A DNA stretch of 45,548 nucleotides, taken from the NCBI GenBank assembly GCA_027490465.1, contig JAIXXZ010000042.1, positions 1 through 45,548 of the forward strand, in the 5' to 3' direction. The notes beneath the pieces are model-generated. The model had not been told where the DNA came from. It saw only the letters and a program-made list of their open reading frames with translations, and did not search any database. The stretch is from Oxalobacteraceae bacterium. Lineage in GTDB: Bacteria; Pseudomonadota; Gammaproteobacteria; Burkholderiales; Burkholderiaceae_D. Below are positions 15,851-24,476 of this stretch, in pieces (the stretch's first letter is position 1; the number at the start of each line of letters is the position of its first letter). The translations under genes and the position numbers were made by a program.

Positions 15851-15979
15851 ATGCATCGTGCGCCTGTACCATCGCCTGATGATGAACCTTTTGGTGACGA
15901 CATACCGCAACCTGTGCCACAAGAAGAGCCGATACCCGACCCGAATCCCGAAATCACCCTGGCACACGCGAAGGCATGA
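15851..15979 (+). CDS. Small proline-rich ORF, 42 aa
   Basis: The ATG at 15851 follows the 245-aa gene by 12 bases and has GGAG 8 bases upstream. The product starts MHRAPVPSPDDEPF and is rich in proline and acidic residues (PQPVPQEEPIPDPNPE), ending in AHAKA. It would be unstructured. The spacing suggests translation from the same mRNA. No family is known to me, so conservation decides whether it is real. Confidence 0.45.
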   Translation: MHRAPVPSPDDEPFGDDIPQPVPQEEPIPDPNPEITLAHAKA

Positions 15980-16001
15980 TTAAATTTGAATAAAAATACG
16001 T

Positions 16002-17411
16002 TCATGACGCCGCGAGACTATTTTTTGTCTCGTTCTCTGCTTCGATGATGCGCTGTACTCGCCGCAAATACCAAACCAGCGCAGCGCCGACCAGCGCGAG
16101 GCTGAGGCTGTTGCCAAGCCAGAAGCCAGCGGCGCCTTGTAAAAAATCCGGCGTATTGCCAATGACATTGAAGCCCATCAGATAGCCACCACTCAGTCCC
16201 ACACCCCACAGCGCAACGGCATACATGATGGTCGGCACAGTCGCAACCTTGTAGGCGCGCAGCACGAAAGCAGTGCCGATTTGCAGTGCATCGAAAAGCT
16301 GATAAAACGCGATGAAGAAAAACAGCGGCATGGCGGCTGCCGCCACGCTGGTGTCTGGCGTGTAAATGCCAATGATCTCGGCTCGCATGATCCAGACGAC
16401 GATACCCACTAACACGGCAAGCAGCGTGCCGAGCCGAACGCCTGCATTGCCCGCATGTCGTGCCGACTGCAAGCGACCGGCACCGATTTCCTGCGCAACG
16501 ATGGTGCCGGTGGCACTCGCGATCGAGAGCGGCAGCATGTACAGCACGGTACCGAAATTGGCGGTGATCTGATGCGCCGCCATTGCGTGATTGCCCAGGC
16601 GCGCAATAAACAAAGCCATGAATGCGAAGGCGGTGACTTCGATCAGATACGACAAGCCCATAGGTACACCGAGTCGCAGTAAGGCTAATTGCGCTGCCCA
16701 CACGGGCTTACCCAGACCACCGACAAAAATTTTGAACTGGGAATAAAAATCGTCATGACGCAGCAGCAGCCATCCAGCGAGCAGGGCAATCCAGGCAGCG
16801 ACTGCGGTGGCCATCGCGCAGCCCGGACTGCCAAAGGCCGGCAGACCCCATCCGCCAAAAATGAATAGAGCATTGAGTGGTATTTTGAGCAGCAGTGCCG
16901 ATAGTTGAATCGCCATCACGCGGCGTGGTCGTGAAATCGCGGTGTTCAGTGACGAATACACCCGAAGTCCCAGTGTCGCTGGCAAAGCGAGTGCCAGTAT
17001 GCGCAGATACTGTTCGACCTTGTCGTTCAGTTCTGCAGGCGCTTGTGCAATTGACAGCAAGGGTTGGGGGAAGCATAAAGCGATGGCACCGAGACATGAC
17101 AGGAATAGTGTCAGCCATACGCCTTGTCGGACTTCGAAGCCAATCGCTTCGAGATTGCGTGCGCCATAGAGTTGTCCGATGGTGGGAGAGAGCGCCTGCA
17201 TGACGCCGGAGAGCCCGACAAAGATGCTGATGTAGACCGATGCACCTAGCCCGAGCGCAGCCAGATCGGTCGCGGAATAGCGTGCGGTCATCATGGTGTC
17301 AACCACACCGTTGGCAATCACGGCGAGCTGACCGATCAGGATAGGCCAGGTCAGTGCGGCTACGCGTGAGGTCAGTGAGCCACTGCCGTGCGGGTACACC
17401 GCATCACTCAT
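16002..17411 (-). CDS. MATE-family multidrug/Na+ (or H+) antiporter
   Basis: A 469-aa, 12-helix MATE transporter of the NorM/MdtK type that exports cationic compounds against Na+ or H+. Family features are the N-terminal WPILIGQLAVIANGVVDTMMTARYS, the repeated inner half with VPMGLSYLIEVTAFAFMALFIARLG, and the MAAHQITAN block. Its ATG overlaps the stop codon of the upstream GT-C-like gene (ATGA, 17408-17411), so the two are translationally coupled. That pairing is unusual for a drug pump. The C-terminus is a short basic cytoplasmic tail. Confidence 0.9.
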   Translation of the reverse strand: MSDAVYPHGSGSLTSRVAALTWPILIGQLAVIANGVVDTMMTARYSATDLAALGLGASVYISIFVGLSGVMQALSPTIGQLYGARNLEAIGFEVRQGVWLTLFLSCLGAIALCFPQPLLSIAQAPAELNDKVEQYLRILALALPATLGLRVYSSLNTAISRPRRVMAIQLSALLLKIPLNALFIFGGWGLPAFGSPGCAMATAVAAWIALLAGWLLLRHDDFYSQFKIFVGGLGKPVWAAQLALLRLGVPMGLSYLIEVTAFAFMALFIARLGNHAMAAHQITANFGTVLYMLPLSIASATGTIVAQEIGAGRLQSARHAGNAGVRLGTLLAVLVGIVVWIMRAEIIGIYTPDTSVAAAAMPLFFFIAFYQLFDALQIGTAFVLRAYKVATVPTIMYAVALWGVGLSGGYLMGFNVIGNTPDFLQGAAGFWLGNSLSLALVGAALVWYLRRVQRIIEAENETKNSLAAS

Positions 17412-19123
17412 GGGCTAGCGCGTTTGAAAAGACGGAAGGACTCATTGCGGTCCGAGGCACGACGGCCTTGCCACAGTAGCGTGAATTCGCTCTCGACCAC
17501 GCTGAGTTGTGCGCGCTGCTTGCGCACACCGGTATCCTGCACCAGCAGAAATTCGCAGCGCTCGTCTGCTGTTTTTGAAAATCGGACTTCACCCAGATAA
17601 GCGAAAGAGGCTCGCTGTGCTGGCCCCACACCACGCGCATTGACGCATCGGTAGTTATCCGGCAAGTGCTTGCTGATTTGCTCCGCTACGCCGGCATAGC
17701 TCTGACCGTAATTGAGCCAGGGCAGCCACAATGTCATGAGCAAGAGCCAGCACAGTACCAGCCCGCCTGTGGAGAGCACCACGGCGCGCCACAGCACGGG
17801 CGGCCTGCGACCCAGGCGCCATTGCAGCAGCAGCACCCAGCCAACGGAACTGGCCAGCGCAATGAGTAATGCAACGAGATTGAATTCAGGTTTGAATCCG
17901 GGTGCGAGTTTGAAGGCATTTTTTGCGAGCTGCGCTGGCCAGCCCGTCTGCTTGGCGATCCACCCGAGCCAGATGAATGCAGCAATCGCTGAGAGCGTCA
18001 TCACGGCGAACCAGTCAATCGCGTTGATGGCGCCGCGTTTCAATGTGGGCAGGCCAAAGGTTGCGAGAATGGCGAGCGGCGGTAGCAAGGGCAGTAAATC
18101 CACATCGCGTGACACCGGCGCGGCGAGATTAAGCAGCAGCAGCGTCGCAATGCCCGCAGCGGGTAAAAGAATATGCAGGCTCACTTGCGTGCGCCATGCA
18201 TAGATGGCCCAAAGCGCAATGGGCCACGCGGGCCATGCTTGCCAGAGCAGTGTTTTGCCAATAAACCGGATATTCGTGAGTGCAGGTCCACCGGGGATGA
18301 GAAACTTGCCGCTCATCCATTGACCTGCCAGTCCCTGATCTGCAGGCACGAGCAGTGAGTGTGCAGCGACCCATGCCAGCGGTATCAGCAGCGTCATCGG
18401 TACGGCGAATAGCACGAGTTGTTGCAGTACCTGCCGATAACGCAGTGCTGCCAGCAGTAGCATCGCCATGAGCAAACCAAGCGGCACTGTCCAGCCCCGG
18501 GTCAGCACCAGCAAGCCAAGCGTGACTCCCAGTAGCAGTGCGTCTTTGCTGCGCGCACTGTCAAACACACAGGCAGCTGCATAAAACGATGCTGCCACCA
18601 GGGCCACATGCAGAGCAGGCGTTGCTGTTTCGTGGCTGCGCAGCAGAAGACCGAGGCAAGCCATATAGATCAGCAGCGCGCCGTCGGCCAGTGTGCGACC
18701 GTAGTCCAGTGCTGCCGGTTGTCCGCCGAACGCGAGCTTGAGCGGCTGTGCTTCTCCACGACCGCCCAGCACATAGGCCGCGCGCCAGACGGATGCTGCG
18801 CCGATCACAAAAAATACGAGGATGGAGAGTCGTGCCGCCAGCGCATCACCGGCCACCCAGCCGAACAGCTTGATGAGTATTGCGCCTATCCAGAATGCCA
18901 GCGGACCGTCGTTGGGCATGGGCAGGCCAACGATATTGGGTGACAGCCAGTCGGCCATCGTGCCATGCGCCATGGTCCACATGACCCCAAATCCCGCAGC
19001 ATCATCGGTTTTCCAGGGATCGCGACGAATGATGCCCGGCAGGATATAGAGTAGGCACAGGCCGATCAGTCCCCAGCGCGGTAAGGTGATGGTAGCGGCG
19101 GCGGGAAGTCGAACGGGTCTCAT
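17408..19123 (-). CDS. GT-C-type membrane glycosyltransferase-like protein
   Basis: About 571 aa from the preferred Met at 19123 (the frame is open to 19189, but that part overlaps the rpmE2 terminator). There are many membrane helices. An acidic motif RRDPWKTDD follows the first helix, at the place where ArnT/PMT-family GT-C enzymes carry their catalytic Asp in the first periplasmic loop. The long C-terminal part holds a periplasmic domain with CVNARG and CEFLLVQD. GT-C enzymes use polyprenyl-phosphate sugars. The acceptor and sugar are unknown. It overlaps the following MATE gene by 4 bases. No ribosome site is clear. Confidence 0.7.
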   Translation of the reverse strand: MRPVRLPAAATITLPRWGLIGLCLLYILPGIIRRDPWKTDDAAGFGVMWTMAHGTMADWLSPNIVGLPMPNDGPLAFWIGAILIKLFGWVAGDALAARLSILVFFVIGAASVWRAAYVLGGRGEAQPLKLAFGGQPAALDYGRTLADGALLIYMACLGLLLRSHETATPALHVALVAASFYAAACVFDSARSKDALLLGVTLGLLVLTRGWTVPLGLLMAMLLLAALRYRQVLQQLVLFAVPMTLLIPLAWVAAHSLLVPADQGLAGQWMSGKFLIPGGPALTNIRFIGKTLLWQAWPAWPIALWAIYAWRTQVSLHILLPAAGIATLLLLNLAAPVSRDVDLLPLLPPLAILATFGLPTLKRGAINAIDWFAVMTLSAIAAFIWLGWIAKQTGWPAQLAKNAFKLAPGFKPEFNLVALLIALASSVGWVLLLQWRLGRRPPVLWRAVVLSTGGLVLCWLLLMTLWLPWLNYGQSYAGVAEQISKHLPDNYRCVNARGVGPAQRASFAYLGEVRFSKTADERCEFLLVQDTGVRKQRAQLSVVESEFTLLWQGRRASDRNESFRLFKRASP

Positions 19124-19179
19124 TCGGTGTGGCGGGGTGACATGAATCGGGTAGTGGCTGGCGCGTTTATTCTGCCGCA

Positions 19180-19217
19180 AAGAAAACAAAAAGGCAGCCT
19201 GCGCTGCCTTTTTGCGG
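19180..19217 (-). terminator. Rho-independent terminator of rpmE2
   Basis: AGGCAGC and GCTGCCT are separated by 4 bases and extended by A-T pairs on both sides. Read on the minus strand, a T-rich tract (TTTTTGTTTTCTTTG) follows. It lies 15-50 bases after the rpmE2 stop codon. Confidence 0.85.
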
Positions 19218-19231
19218 TGTCAGATCCGTGA

Positions 19232-19498
19232 TCAGCCTGTGGCTTTGGTCTTGGAGCCAACTGCACCGAATTTCTGGCGGAATTTCTCGACGCGACCTGC
19301 AGTGTCGACGATCTTGTGCTTGCCAGTGAAGAACGGATGGGATTCCGACGAAACTTCAACCTTCAGCAGAGGATAGTCATGGCCCTCGAAATTGATGGTT
19401 TCGCGGGTCTGTACGGTCGAACGGGTGATGAATTTGAAATCGCAGGACAGGTCGTGAACGACGATGTCGCGGTAGTCGGGGTGGATGCCTTCTTTCAT
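19232..19498 (-). CDS. rpmE2: 50S ribosomal protein L31 type B
   Basis: An 88-aa protein starting [19 protein letters not shown], the normal start of L31. It is the type B paralogue, without the zinc-ribbon cysteine pairs (only one Cys) and with the [11 protein letters not shown] motif and an alanine/lysine-rich tail. L31 forms a bridge between ribosomal subunits, and type B usually replaces the zinc form under zinc limitation where both exist; whether a zinc-type copy exists elsewhere cannot be seen. A leader of about 90 bases from the predicted promoter could serve autoregulation. It lies 265 bases after rho. Confidence 0.95.
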   Translation of the reverse strand: MKEGIHPDYRDIVVHDLSCDFKFITRSTVQTRETINFEGHDYPLLKVEVSSESHPFFTGKHKIVDTAGRVEKFRQKFGAVGSKTKATG

Positions 19499-19597
19499 GA
19501 TGCTCTCACTGATATGGGGTAGCCAATCGCCACTTCGTCGGTCTGTGCTGCTTCGTGACCCGGTTGGCGCTCACTTGCCCGGTTAAAAAGAAACGGG

Positions 19598-19603
19598 ATT
19601 ATA
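19598..19603 (-). promoter_or_regulatory. Candidate -10 box of rpmE2
   Basis: TATAAT on the minus strand, about 95 bases before the start codon, without a good -35 box. It implies a long leader for a ribosomal protein gene. Confidence 0.4.
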
Positions 19604-19705
19604 TAGGGAAATCAAAGGCTTGGGCCAGAGTTTCTCCTCCAAGCAACGCCGCTGGCGTCCAGGCAGCGCTGGGGTGGCGCTGGTCTGGCTGGCTTGAACT
19701 GAATT

Positions 19706-19735
19706 TCGTCATTCCGGCATCCGCCGGAATTCAGT
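19706..19735. repeat. Short palindromic repeat (GTCATTCCGGC type)
   Basis: ATTCCGGC and GCCGGAAT with a 4-base loop, preceded by CGTC and followed by CAGTGG. It resembles the GTCATTCC...GGAAT palindromes dispersed in many proteobacterial genomes. It lies 30 bases after the rho stop codon and may help end that transcript. Confidence 0.55.
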
Positions 19736-19763
19736 GGCTTTGTTTCAATTCGGGCAACTTTAT

Positions 19764-21029
19764 TTATGATCCGCCACGGCGCATCATGTCAAAGAACTCG
19801 ACGTTGTTCTTCGTTGCCTTCATCTTGTCGAGAATGAACTCCATCGCCTCGATCTCGTCCATGCCGTAGAGCAGTTTGCGCAGGATCCAGATTTTTTGCA
19901 GCACATCGGGTTTGATCAGCAACTCTTCGCGACGTGTGCCTGACTTGTTCAGGTTGATTGCCGGGTAAACGCGTTTCTCGGCCAGACGGCGCTCGAGGTG
20001 CACTTCCATGTTGCCGGTGCCCTTGAATTCTTCATAAATCACATCGTCCATGCGGCTGCCGGTTTCGATCAGCGCGGTCGCGATGATGGTCAGCGAGCCG
20101 CCTTCTTCGATATTGCGGGCTGCGCCGAAGAAGCGTTTGGGGCGTTGCAGCGCATTCGCATCCACGCCGCCGGTCAGCACCTTGCCGGATGCAGGAATCA
20201 CGGTGTTGTAAGCGCGGGCCAGTCGGGTGATGGAATCGAGCAAAATCACCACGTCTTTTTTCATCTCGACCAAGCGCTTGGCTTTTTCCAGCACCATCTC
20301 GGCGACCTGCACGTGACGCGTTGCCGGTTCGTCGAAGGTCGATGCCACCACCTCGCCGCGCACGGAACGCTGCATTTCCGTGACTTCTTCGGGGCGCTCA
20401 TCAATCAGCAGCACAATCAGTGTGATGTCCGGATGGTTAGACGTGATCGCATGCGCCATGTGCTGCAGCATCACGGATTTGCCGGACTTCGGTGACGCCA
20501 CCAGCAAGCCGCGCTGGCCTTTGCCTATGGGCGCGATCATGTCGATGATGCGACCGGTAATGTTTTCTTCGCCGCGCATCTCGCGTTCCAGCAGCAGGGG
20601 CTGGTTCGGGTGCAGCGGCGTCAGATTTTCAAACAGAATCTTGTGCTTGGAAGCCTCCGGCGACTCGCCGTTGACCTTGTCGACCTTGACCAGTGCAAAG
20701 TAGCGTTCACCGTCTTTCGGTGTACGCACTTCGCCTTCGATGGAATCACCGGTGTGCAGGTTGAAGCGGCGAATCTGCGAAGGCGAGATGTAGATGTCAT
20801 CCGTGGAAGCCATGTAACTGGCATCGGGCGAGCGCAGGAAGCCAAAGCCGTCGGGCAGTACTTCAAGTACGCCATCCCCGAAAATTTGTTCACCGGATTT
20901 CGCGCGTTTTTTCAGGATGGCGAACATCAGTTCCTGTTTGCGCAGACGGGCCGCGTTGTCAATGTCGAGGCCGATGGCCATTTCCAGCAGGGCGGAAACG
21001 TGAAGTGCCTTTAGTTCAGATAGATGCAT
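19764..21029 (-). CDS. rho: Transcription termination factor Rho
   Basis: A 421-aa hexameric RNA-dependent ATPase that releases RNA polymerase. The N-terminal helical and OB-fold RNA-binding domain contains GFGFLRS and [12 protein letters not shown]. The Walker A motif ASPKSGKS lies near residue 180, Walker [17 protein letters not shown] follows, and the Q/R-loop motifs ([20 protein letters not shown]) are intact. Length matches E. coli Rho (419). It is read behind trxA, 107 bases apart, as in other betaproteobacteria. Confidence 0.98.
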   Translation of the reverse strand: MHLSELKALHVSALLEMAIGLDIDNAARLRKQELMFAILKKRAKSGEQIFGDGVLEVLPDGFGFLRSPDASYMASTDDIYISPSQIRRFNLHTGDSIEGEVRTPKDGERYFALVKVDKVNGESPEASKHKILFENLTPLHPNQPLLLEREMRGEENITGRIIDMIAPIGKGQRGLLVASPKSGKSVMLQHMAHAITSNHPDITLIVLLIDERPEEVTEMQRSVRGEVVASTFDEPATRHVQVAEMVLEKAKRLVEMKKDVVILLDSITRLARAYNTVIPASGKVLTGGVDANALQRPKRFFGAARNIEEGGSLTIIATALIETGSRMDDVIYEEFKGTGNMEVHLERRLAEKRVYPAINLNKSGTRREELLIKPDVLQKIWILRKLLYGMDEIEAMEFILDKMKATKNNVEFFDMMRRGGS

Positions 21030-21093
21030 ATGTTCTGGTCCCGGGTCGGGAAATTTTCAGGTGGGGGAGGGTACGACGGTGGATTCGGAAGGA

Positions 21094-21120
21094 AAAGACG
21101 GCGGCACGGGTGCGCCGCAG
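21094..21120 (-). terminator. Possible trxA terminator or attenuator
   Basis: A GC-rich hairpin (GCGGC...GCCGC on the minus strand) is followed by GTCTTTTCC between the trxA stop codon and rho. It is weak, so partial read-through into rho is likely. Confidence 0.35.
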
Positions 21121-21136
21121 TCGAGAATGATATCGA

Positions 21137-21463
21137 TCAGATATTGCTGTCAATGAAAGAGGTCAGCTGACCCTTGGCCAGTGCGCCGACTTTCTGCGCT
21201 GCCGGTACGCCGTTCTTGAACAGGATCAAAGTGGGAATACCACGGATACCGAATTTCGCTGGTATCGCCTGGTTGGAGTCCACGTCCATTTTTGCAATCT
21301 GAATCTTGCCATCGTATTCCTTGGCGACTTCTTCAAGGATAGGGGCAATCATCTTGCAGGGACCGCACCACTCTGCCCAGAAATCAACGAGCACAGGCTT
21401 GTCTGATTTGAGAACGTCGGCTTCAAAGGAGCTGTCGGAAATGTGTTTTATGTTTTCGCTCAT
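21137..21463 (-). CDS. trxA: Thioredoxin 1
   Basis: A 108-aa protein with the active site WCGPC (C33 and C36), the buried Asp in VLVDFWAEW, and the cis-Pro loop [11 protein letters not shown]. It is the general cytoplasmic dithiol donor for ribonucleotide reductase, methionine sulphoxide reductase and others. GAGGA lies 5 bases before the ATG. It is divergent from the addB-addA pair and leads into rho. Confidence 0.97.
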   Translation of the reverse strand: MSENIKHISDSSFEADVLKSDKPVLVDFWAEWCGPCKMIAPILEEVAKEYDGKIQIAKMDVDSNQAIPAKFGIRGIPTLILFKNGVPAAQKVGALAKGQLTSFIDSNI

Positions 21464-21797
21464 GATGTCCTCAGTGAGAGGGAAGTTTCGTACGCTTTAA
21501 TTGGTGAAGTTCTCGCTGGTTTGGCGGCTGCCCTGCCTGTTTTGCGATGACTTCCGTATTGCTTCTTTGTTACCTAGCCCGGAATTATTCTGGCCTGCTG
21601 CGCGCGCCCTGTGGGTGACGAGCTAAATCAATGTGTGGATTTGAAGCAGAAGATGCCTGGGCGGGAATTTCTCGAATCATAACCGATTTTCCCGAAAGTG
21701 TGCCCGAAAGCCTGCTCGCCGCATGCATACGCCTATTGAGCGGTCGCATACAATGCGTTTCAATTCCTTTCTGCATCTTCCCGACCCCACCGAAAGC

Positions 21798-24476
21798 ATG
21801 ACGCCGAGCACGCGCCACATCCCCCCAGGCCCCGGATTCTGGCCGCAAGTCGCGCAATATCTGGTGGACAATGCCGGGCCCACAGCGGCCAATCCGGATC
21901 TTTCGGCGGCACTGGTGCTGGTGCCTGCCTGGCATCACGCAGCCTTGCTGCGGCGAGCGCTTTCAGACCGGCTAGGGCCGTCGTTTATTCCGCCACGCAT
22001 CCGTACCCTTGCCTCATGGTTGTCGCAGTATCCGCCAGAGACGGGCGGGCAGGGGATTGCATCATCGGGCGAGCGCCTGATGTCGCTGTACGCATCTCTG
22101 CGCGAACTGCCCTGGCTGAAAAAACTCTTTGCTGCAAGGCGAAATACCGATCTGATGCCACTCGCGCAGACATTGCTGGCTATCTGCGATGAACTGACTG
22201 CAGCGCTCTTGCCCGCAGCGCTCGCGCAACCCGAGGCCGTCGAAGATCGCTGGCATGCTGCGCTGTCTCAGCTATCGCCGCGTGCCGCCGCTTTATTGTC
22301 TGACGAAGCGCGACTGGTTTGGAATATCTGGCAGGCAGAGCGCGATGCGCGTGATCCCGGCATACGACTGCATGCAGCGATGCAGCGCGCAGCGTCCGAG
22401 GCGACGCTGCCTTTGTATTGGTGTGCGCCCGCGCAGCCCAATGCGCTGGAACAGAGTTTTCTCAATGCCTATGCAATCCACCAGCCGGTGCATCTGATGA
22501 TCCTGGACTGGTCGCAATCGATATCACCTGCGGTGTATCAGGCGGCCTGGCCCGAGTTGATGGACGATGCAGCGCAGACGCCGGCCTCAGTGGGCGCGAT
22601 AGAGACGCCGACAGGTATCTCCATGTATGAAGCCGCGGGCATGGAAGATGAAGCGCAGCGTGCCGCGCAAACCATTATCGACTGGCTGAATACGGGCAAG
22701 CGACGCATTGCGCTCATTCCTCAAGACCGAGTTGTCGCTCGTCGTGTGCGCGCTTTGCTTGAGCGCGCGCAGGTGGTGGTGTCGGATGAAACCGGATGGA
22801 AGCTCTCCACCACCCGCGCTGCAGCCGTATTGCACGCATGGCTGGCGCTGGCAGCGTCCGGAGGCGAGGTCGCGAGCTTGCTCGATTTTCTGAAATCACC
22901 TTTCATCTTTGACGATGATCAGCATGCAGCAGTGCAGCGCGCTGATATCGAGCAGGCGCTGCTGGCGGGCGGGATCAGCGCTGGCTGGTCCCTCATGCTG
23001 AACGCTCTGGCAGCGTTTCCGCAGGCGAGTTCCTTGATTGAGGCGATCGCGCGCGAGGTGCAACGCTGCAGCGGCCGCAAGACGCTGACTGAGTGGGCTG
23101 ATGCCACCTTGGGCGCATTCGATGCGCTGGGTATGGCTTCCGCCATGGCAGAAGACGTGGCCGGTGCACAGGTGATGGCGCTGCTTGATCAGATTCGTCT
23201 CGAAGGTGAACAGCTGGAGCAGCGCTTTTCGCTCGCCGAGTGGCGCGCGCTGGTGGATTTGCAGATGGAGCAAACCGTTTTCGTTGCGCCGCGCGTGGAT
23301 CAGCGCGTGATGATGGTGCCTTTGAATGGTACGTCCTTGCGTGAATTCGATGCTGCCATTGTGCTTGGCGCTGACAGTGATCACTTGCCCTCGCGTCCGG
23401 CCGAGACCCTGTTTTTTGCAAACGCCGTGCGACGCGAGCTGGGACTGGCGACACGCGAAAGCCGACAGCGTCAGCAGTTGCGTGAATTGACTGCCTTGCT
23501 GATCAGCTGTCCCGAGGTCGTGCTGTGTTGGCAAGGGTGGCGCAGTGGCGAAACGAATACACCGAGCGCCTGGTTGCAGCGACTCGAACTGGTACTCGAC
23601 AGTGCCGGCTGTTCGATGTTGCCACGTCACTCGCCTCGTCTGTCTCAAAAAATGCTCAATGCCGTGCCTTCGCTGATGCCTCGACCTACGGCGCCCGCTT
23701 TGATGCCAGAACGTTTGTCTGCCAGCGGCTACAACAGTCTGGTTGCCTGTCCTTATGAGTTTTTTGCGTCACGCATGCTCAGGTTGTCTGCTGCGGATGA
23801 GTTGAGTGAATTGCCTCAAAAAAGAGATTACGGCGAGTGGCTGCATCAGATACTCAAGCGCTACCACGATACGGTGAGCGAGCAGGACATACCTGCACAT
23901 GAGCGCGAGGCCTGCATGGCCAGCGTCAGCGAAGCCATCTTCAGTGAAATTTTGCAAAAAAATCCTGCGGCGCTCGGCTACCAGTCGCGCTGGGGAAAAA
24001 TCATGAGCGCCTACGTCGCATGGGCGAATACGCATGAGGCAGACGGTTGGCGGTTCGGTTTTGGCGAGCAGTGGCAGGAGCGCTTGTTGTCGTGGGAGGG
24101 TGGCTCAATCAAGCTGGTCGGTCAGATTGATCGCATTGATGTTCGCGAAGATGGCGAGCATCTGGTGCTGGATTACAAGAGCTCGAAAAAAGACAAGCTC
24201 AATAACCGTCTCAAGACACTGGAAGATCATCAGCTGCCTTTTTATGGTTTGCTGCTTGATCCGCCGCCCGCCGCGGCTGCCTATGTCGCCATTGATGATG
24301 AAAAGCCCGCGCTGGCCGAGGCTAATAACTACGCGACCTGGCGTGAAGGTTTGCAGTCGCAGATCATCGCCAATTGGCAGGCGATGTCAGAGGGGGCGAG
24401 CTTGCCTGCCTCGGGTACCCAAAAAAACTGCAACTGGTGTGATGCACGCGGACTCTGCCGCAAGGGAGTCTGGTGA
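21798..24476 (+). CDS. addB: AddB-type subunit of a double-strand-break repair nuclease
   Basis: About 892 aa from the ATG at 21798 (in-frame ATGs at 21723 and 21753 are alternatives). It is the AddB-like partner of the helicase-nuclease below. The N-terminal part has the inactive helicase fold; I see no Walker A motif. The C-terminal PD-(D/E)xK nuclease shows GQIDRIDV and LVLDYKSSKK (about residue 790). Four cysteines that would hold an iron-sulphur cluster are present: one in LVACPYEFF (about 650) and three in CNWCDARGLC near the end (CxxC-x5-C). AddB supports recombination by cutting one strand. The stop overlaps the addA start. Confidence 0.85.
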   Translation: MTPSTRHIPPGPGFWPQVAQYLVDNAGPTAANPDLSAALVLVPAWHHAALLRRALSDRLGPSFIPPRIRTLASWLSQYPPETGGQGIASSGERLMSLYASLRELPWLKKLFAARRNTDLMPLAQTLLAICDELTAALLPAALAQPEAVEDRWHAALSQLSPRAAALLSDEARLVWNIWQAERDARDPGIRLHAAMQRAASEATLPLYWCAPAQPNALEQSFLNAYAIHQPVHLMILDWSQSISPAVYQAAWPELMDDAAQTPASVGAIETPTGISMYEAAGMEDEAQRAAQTIIDWLNTGKRRIALIPQDRVVARRVRALLERAQVVVSDETGWKLSTTRAAAVLHAWLALAASGGEVASLLDFLKSPFIFDDDQHAAVQRADIEQALLAGGISAGWSLMLNALAAFPQASSLIEAIAREVQRCSGRKTLTEWADATLGAFDALGMASAMAEDVAGAQVMALLDQIRLEGEQLEQRFSLAEWRALVDLQMEQTVFVAPRVDQRVMMVPLNGTSLREFDAAIVLGADSDHLPSRPAETLFFANAVRRELGLATRESRQRQQLRELTALLISCPEVVLCWQGWRSGETNTPSAWLQRLELVLDSAGCSMLPRHSPRLSQKMLNAVPSLMPRPTAPALMPERLSASGYNSLVACPYEFFASRMLRLSAADELSELPQKRDYGEWLHQILKRYHDTVSEQDIPAHEREACMASVSEAIFSEILQKNPAALGYQSRWGKIMSAYVAWANTHEADGWRFGFGEQWQERLLSWEGGSIKLVGQIDRIDVREDGEHLVLDYKSSKKDKLNNRLKTLEDHQLPFYGLLLDPPPAAAAYVAIDDEKPALAEANNYATWREGLQSQIIANWQAMSEGASLPASGTQKNCNWCDARGLCRKGVW

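Noticed and set aside
19124..19189. N-terminal extension of the GT-C-like protein
   Set aside because: This part overlaps the rpmE2 terminator hairpin and reads as non-coding.
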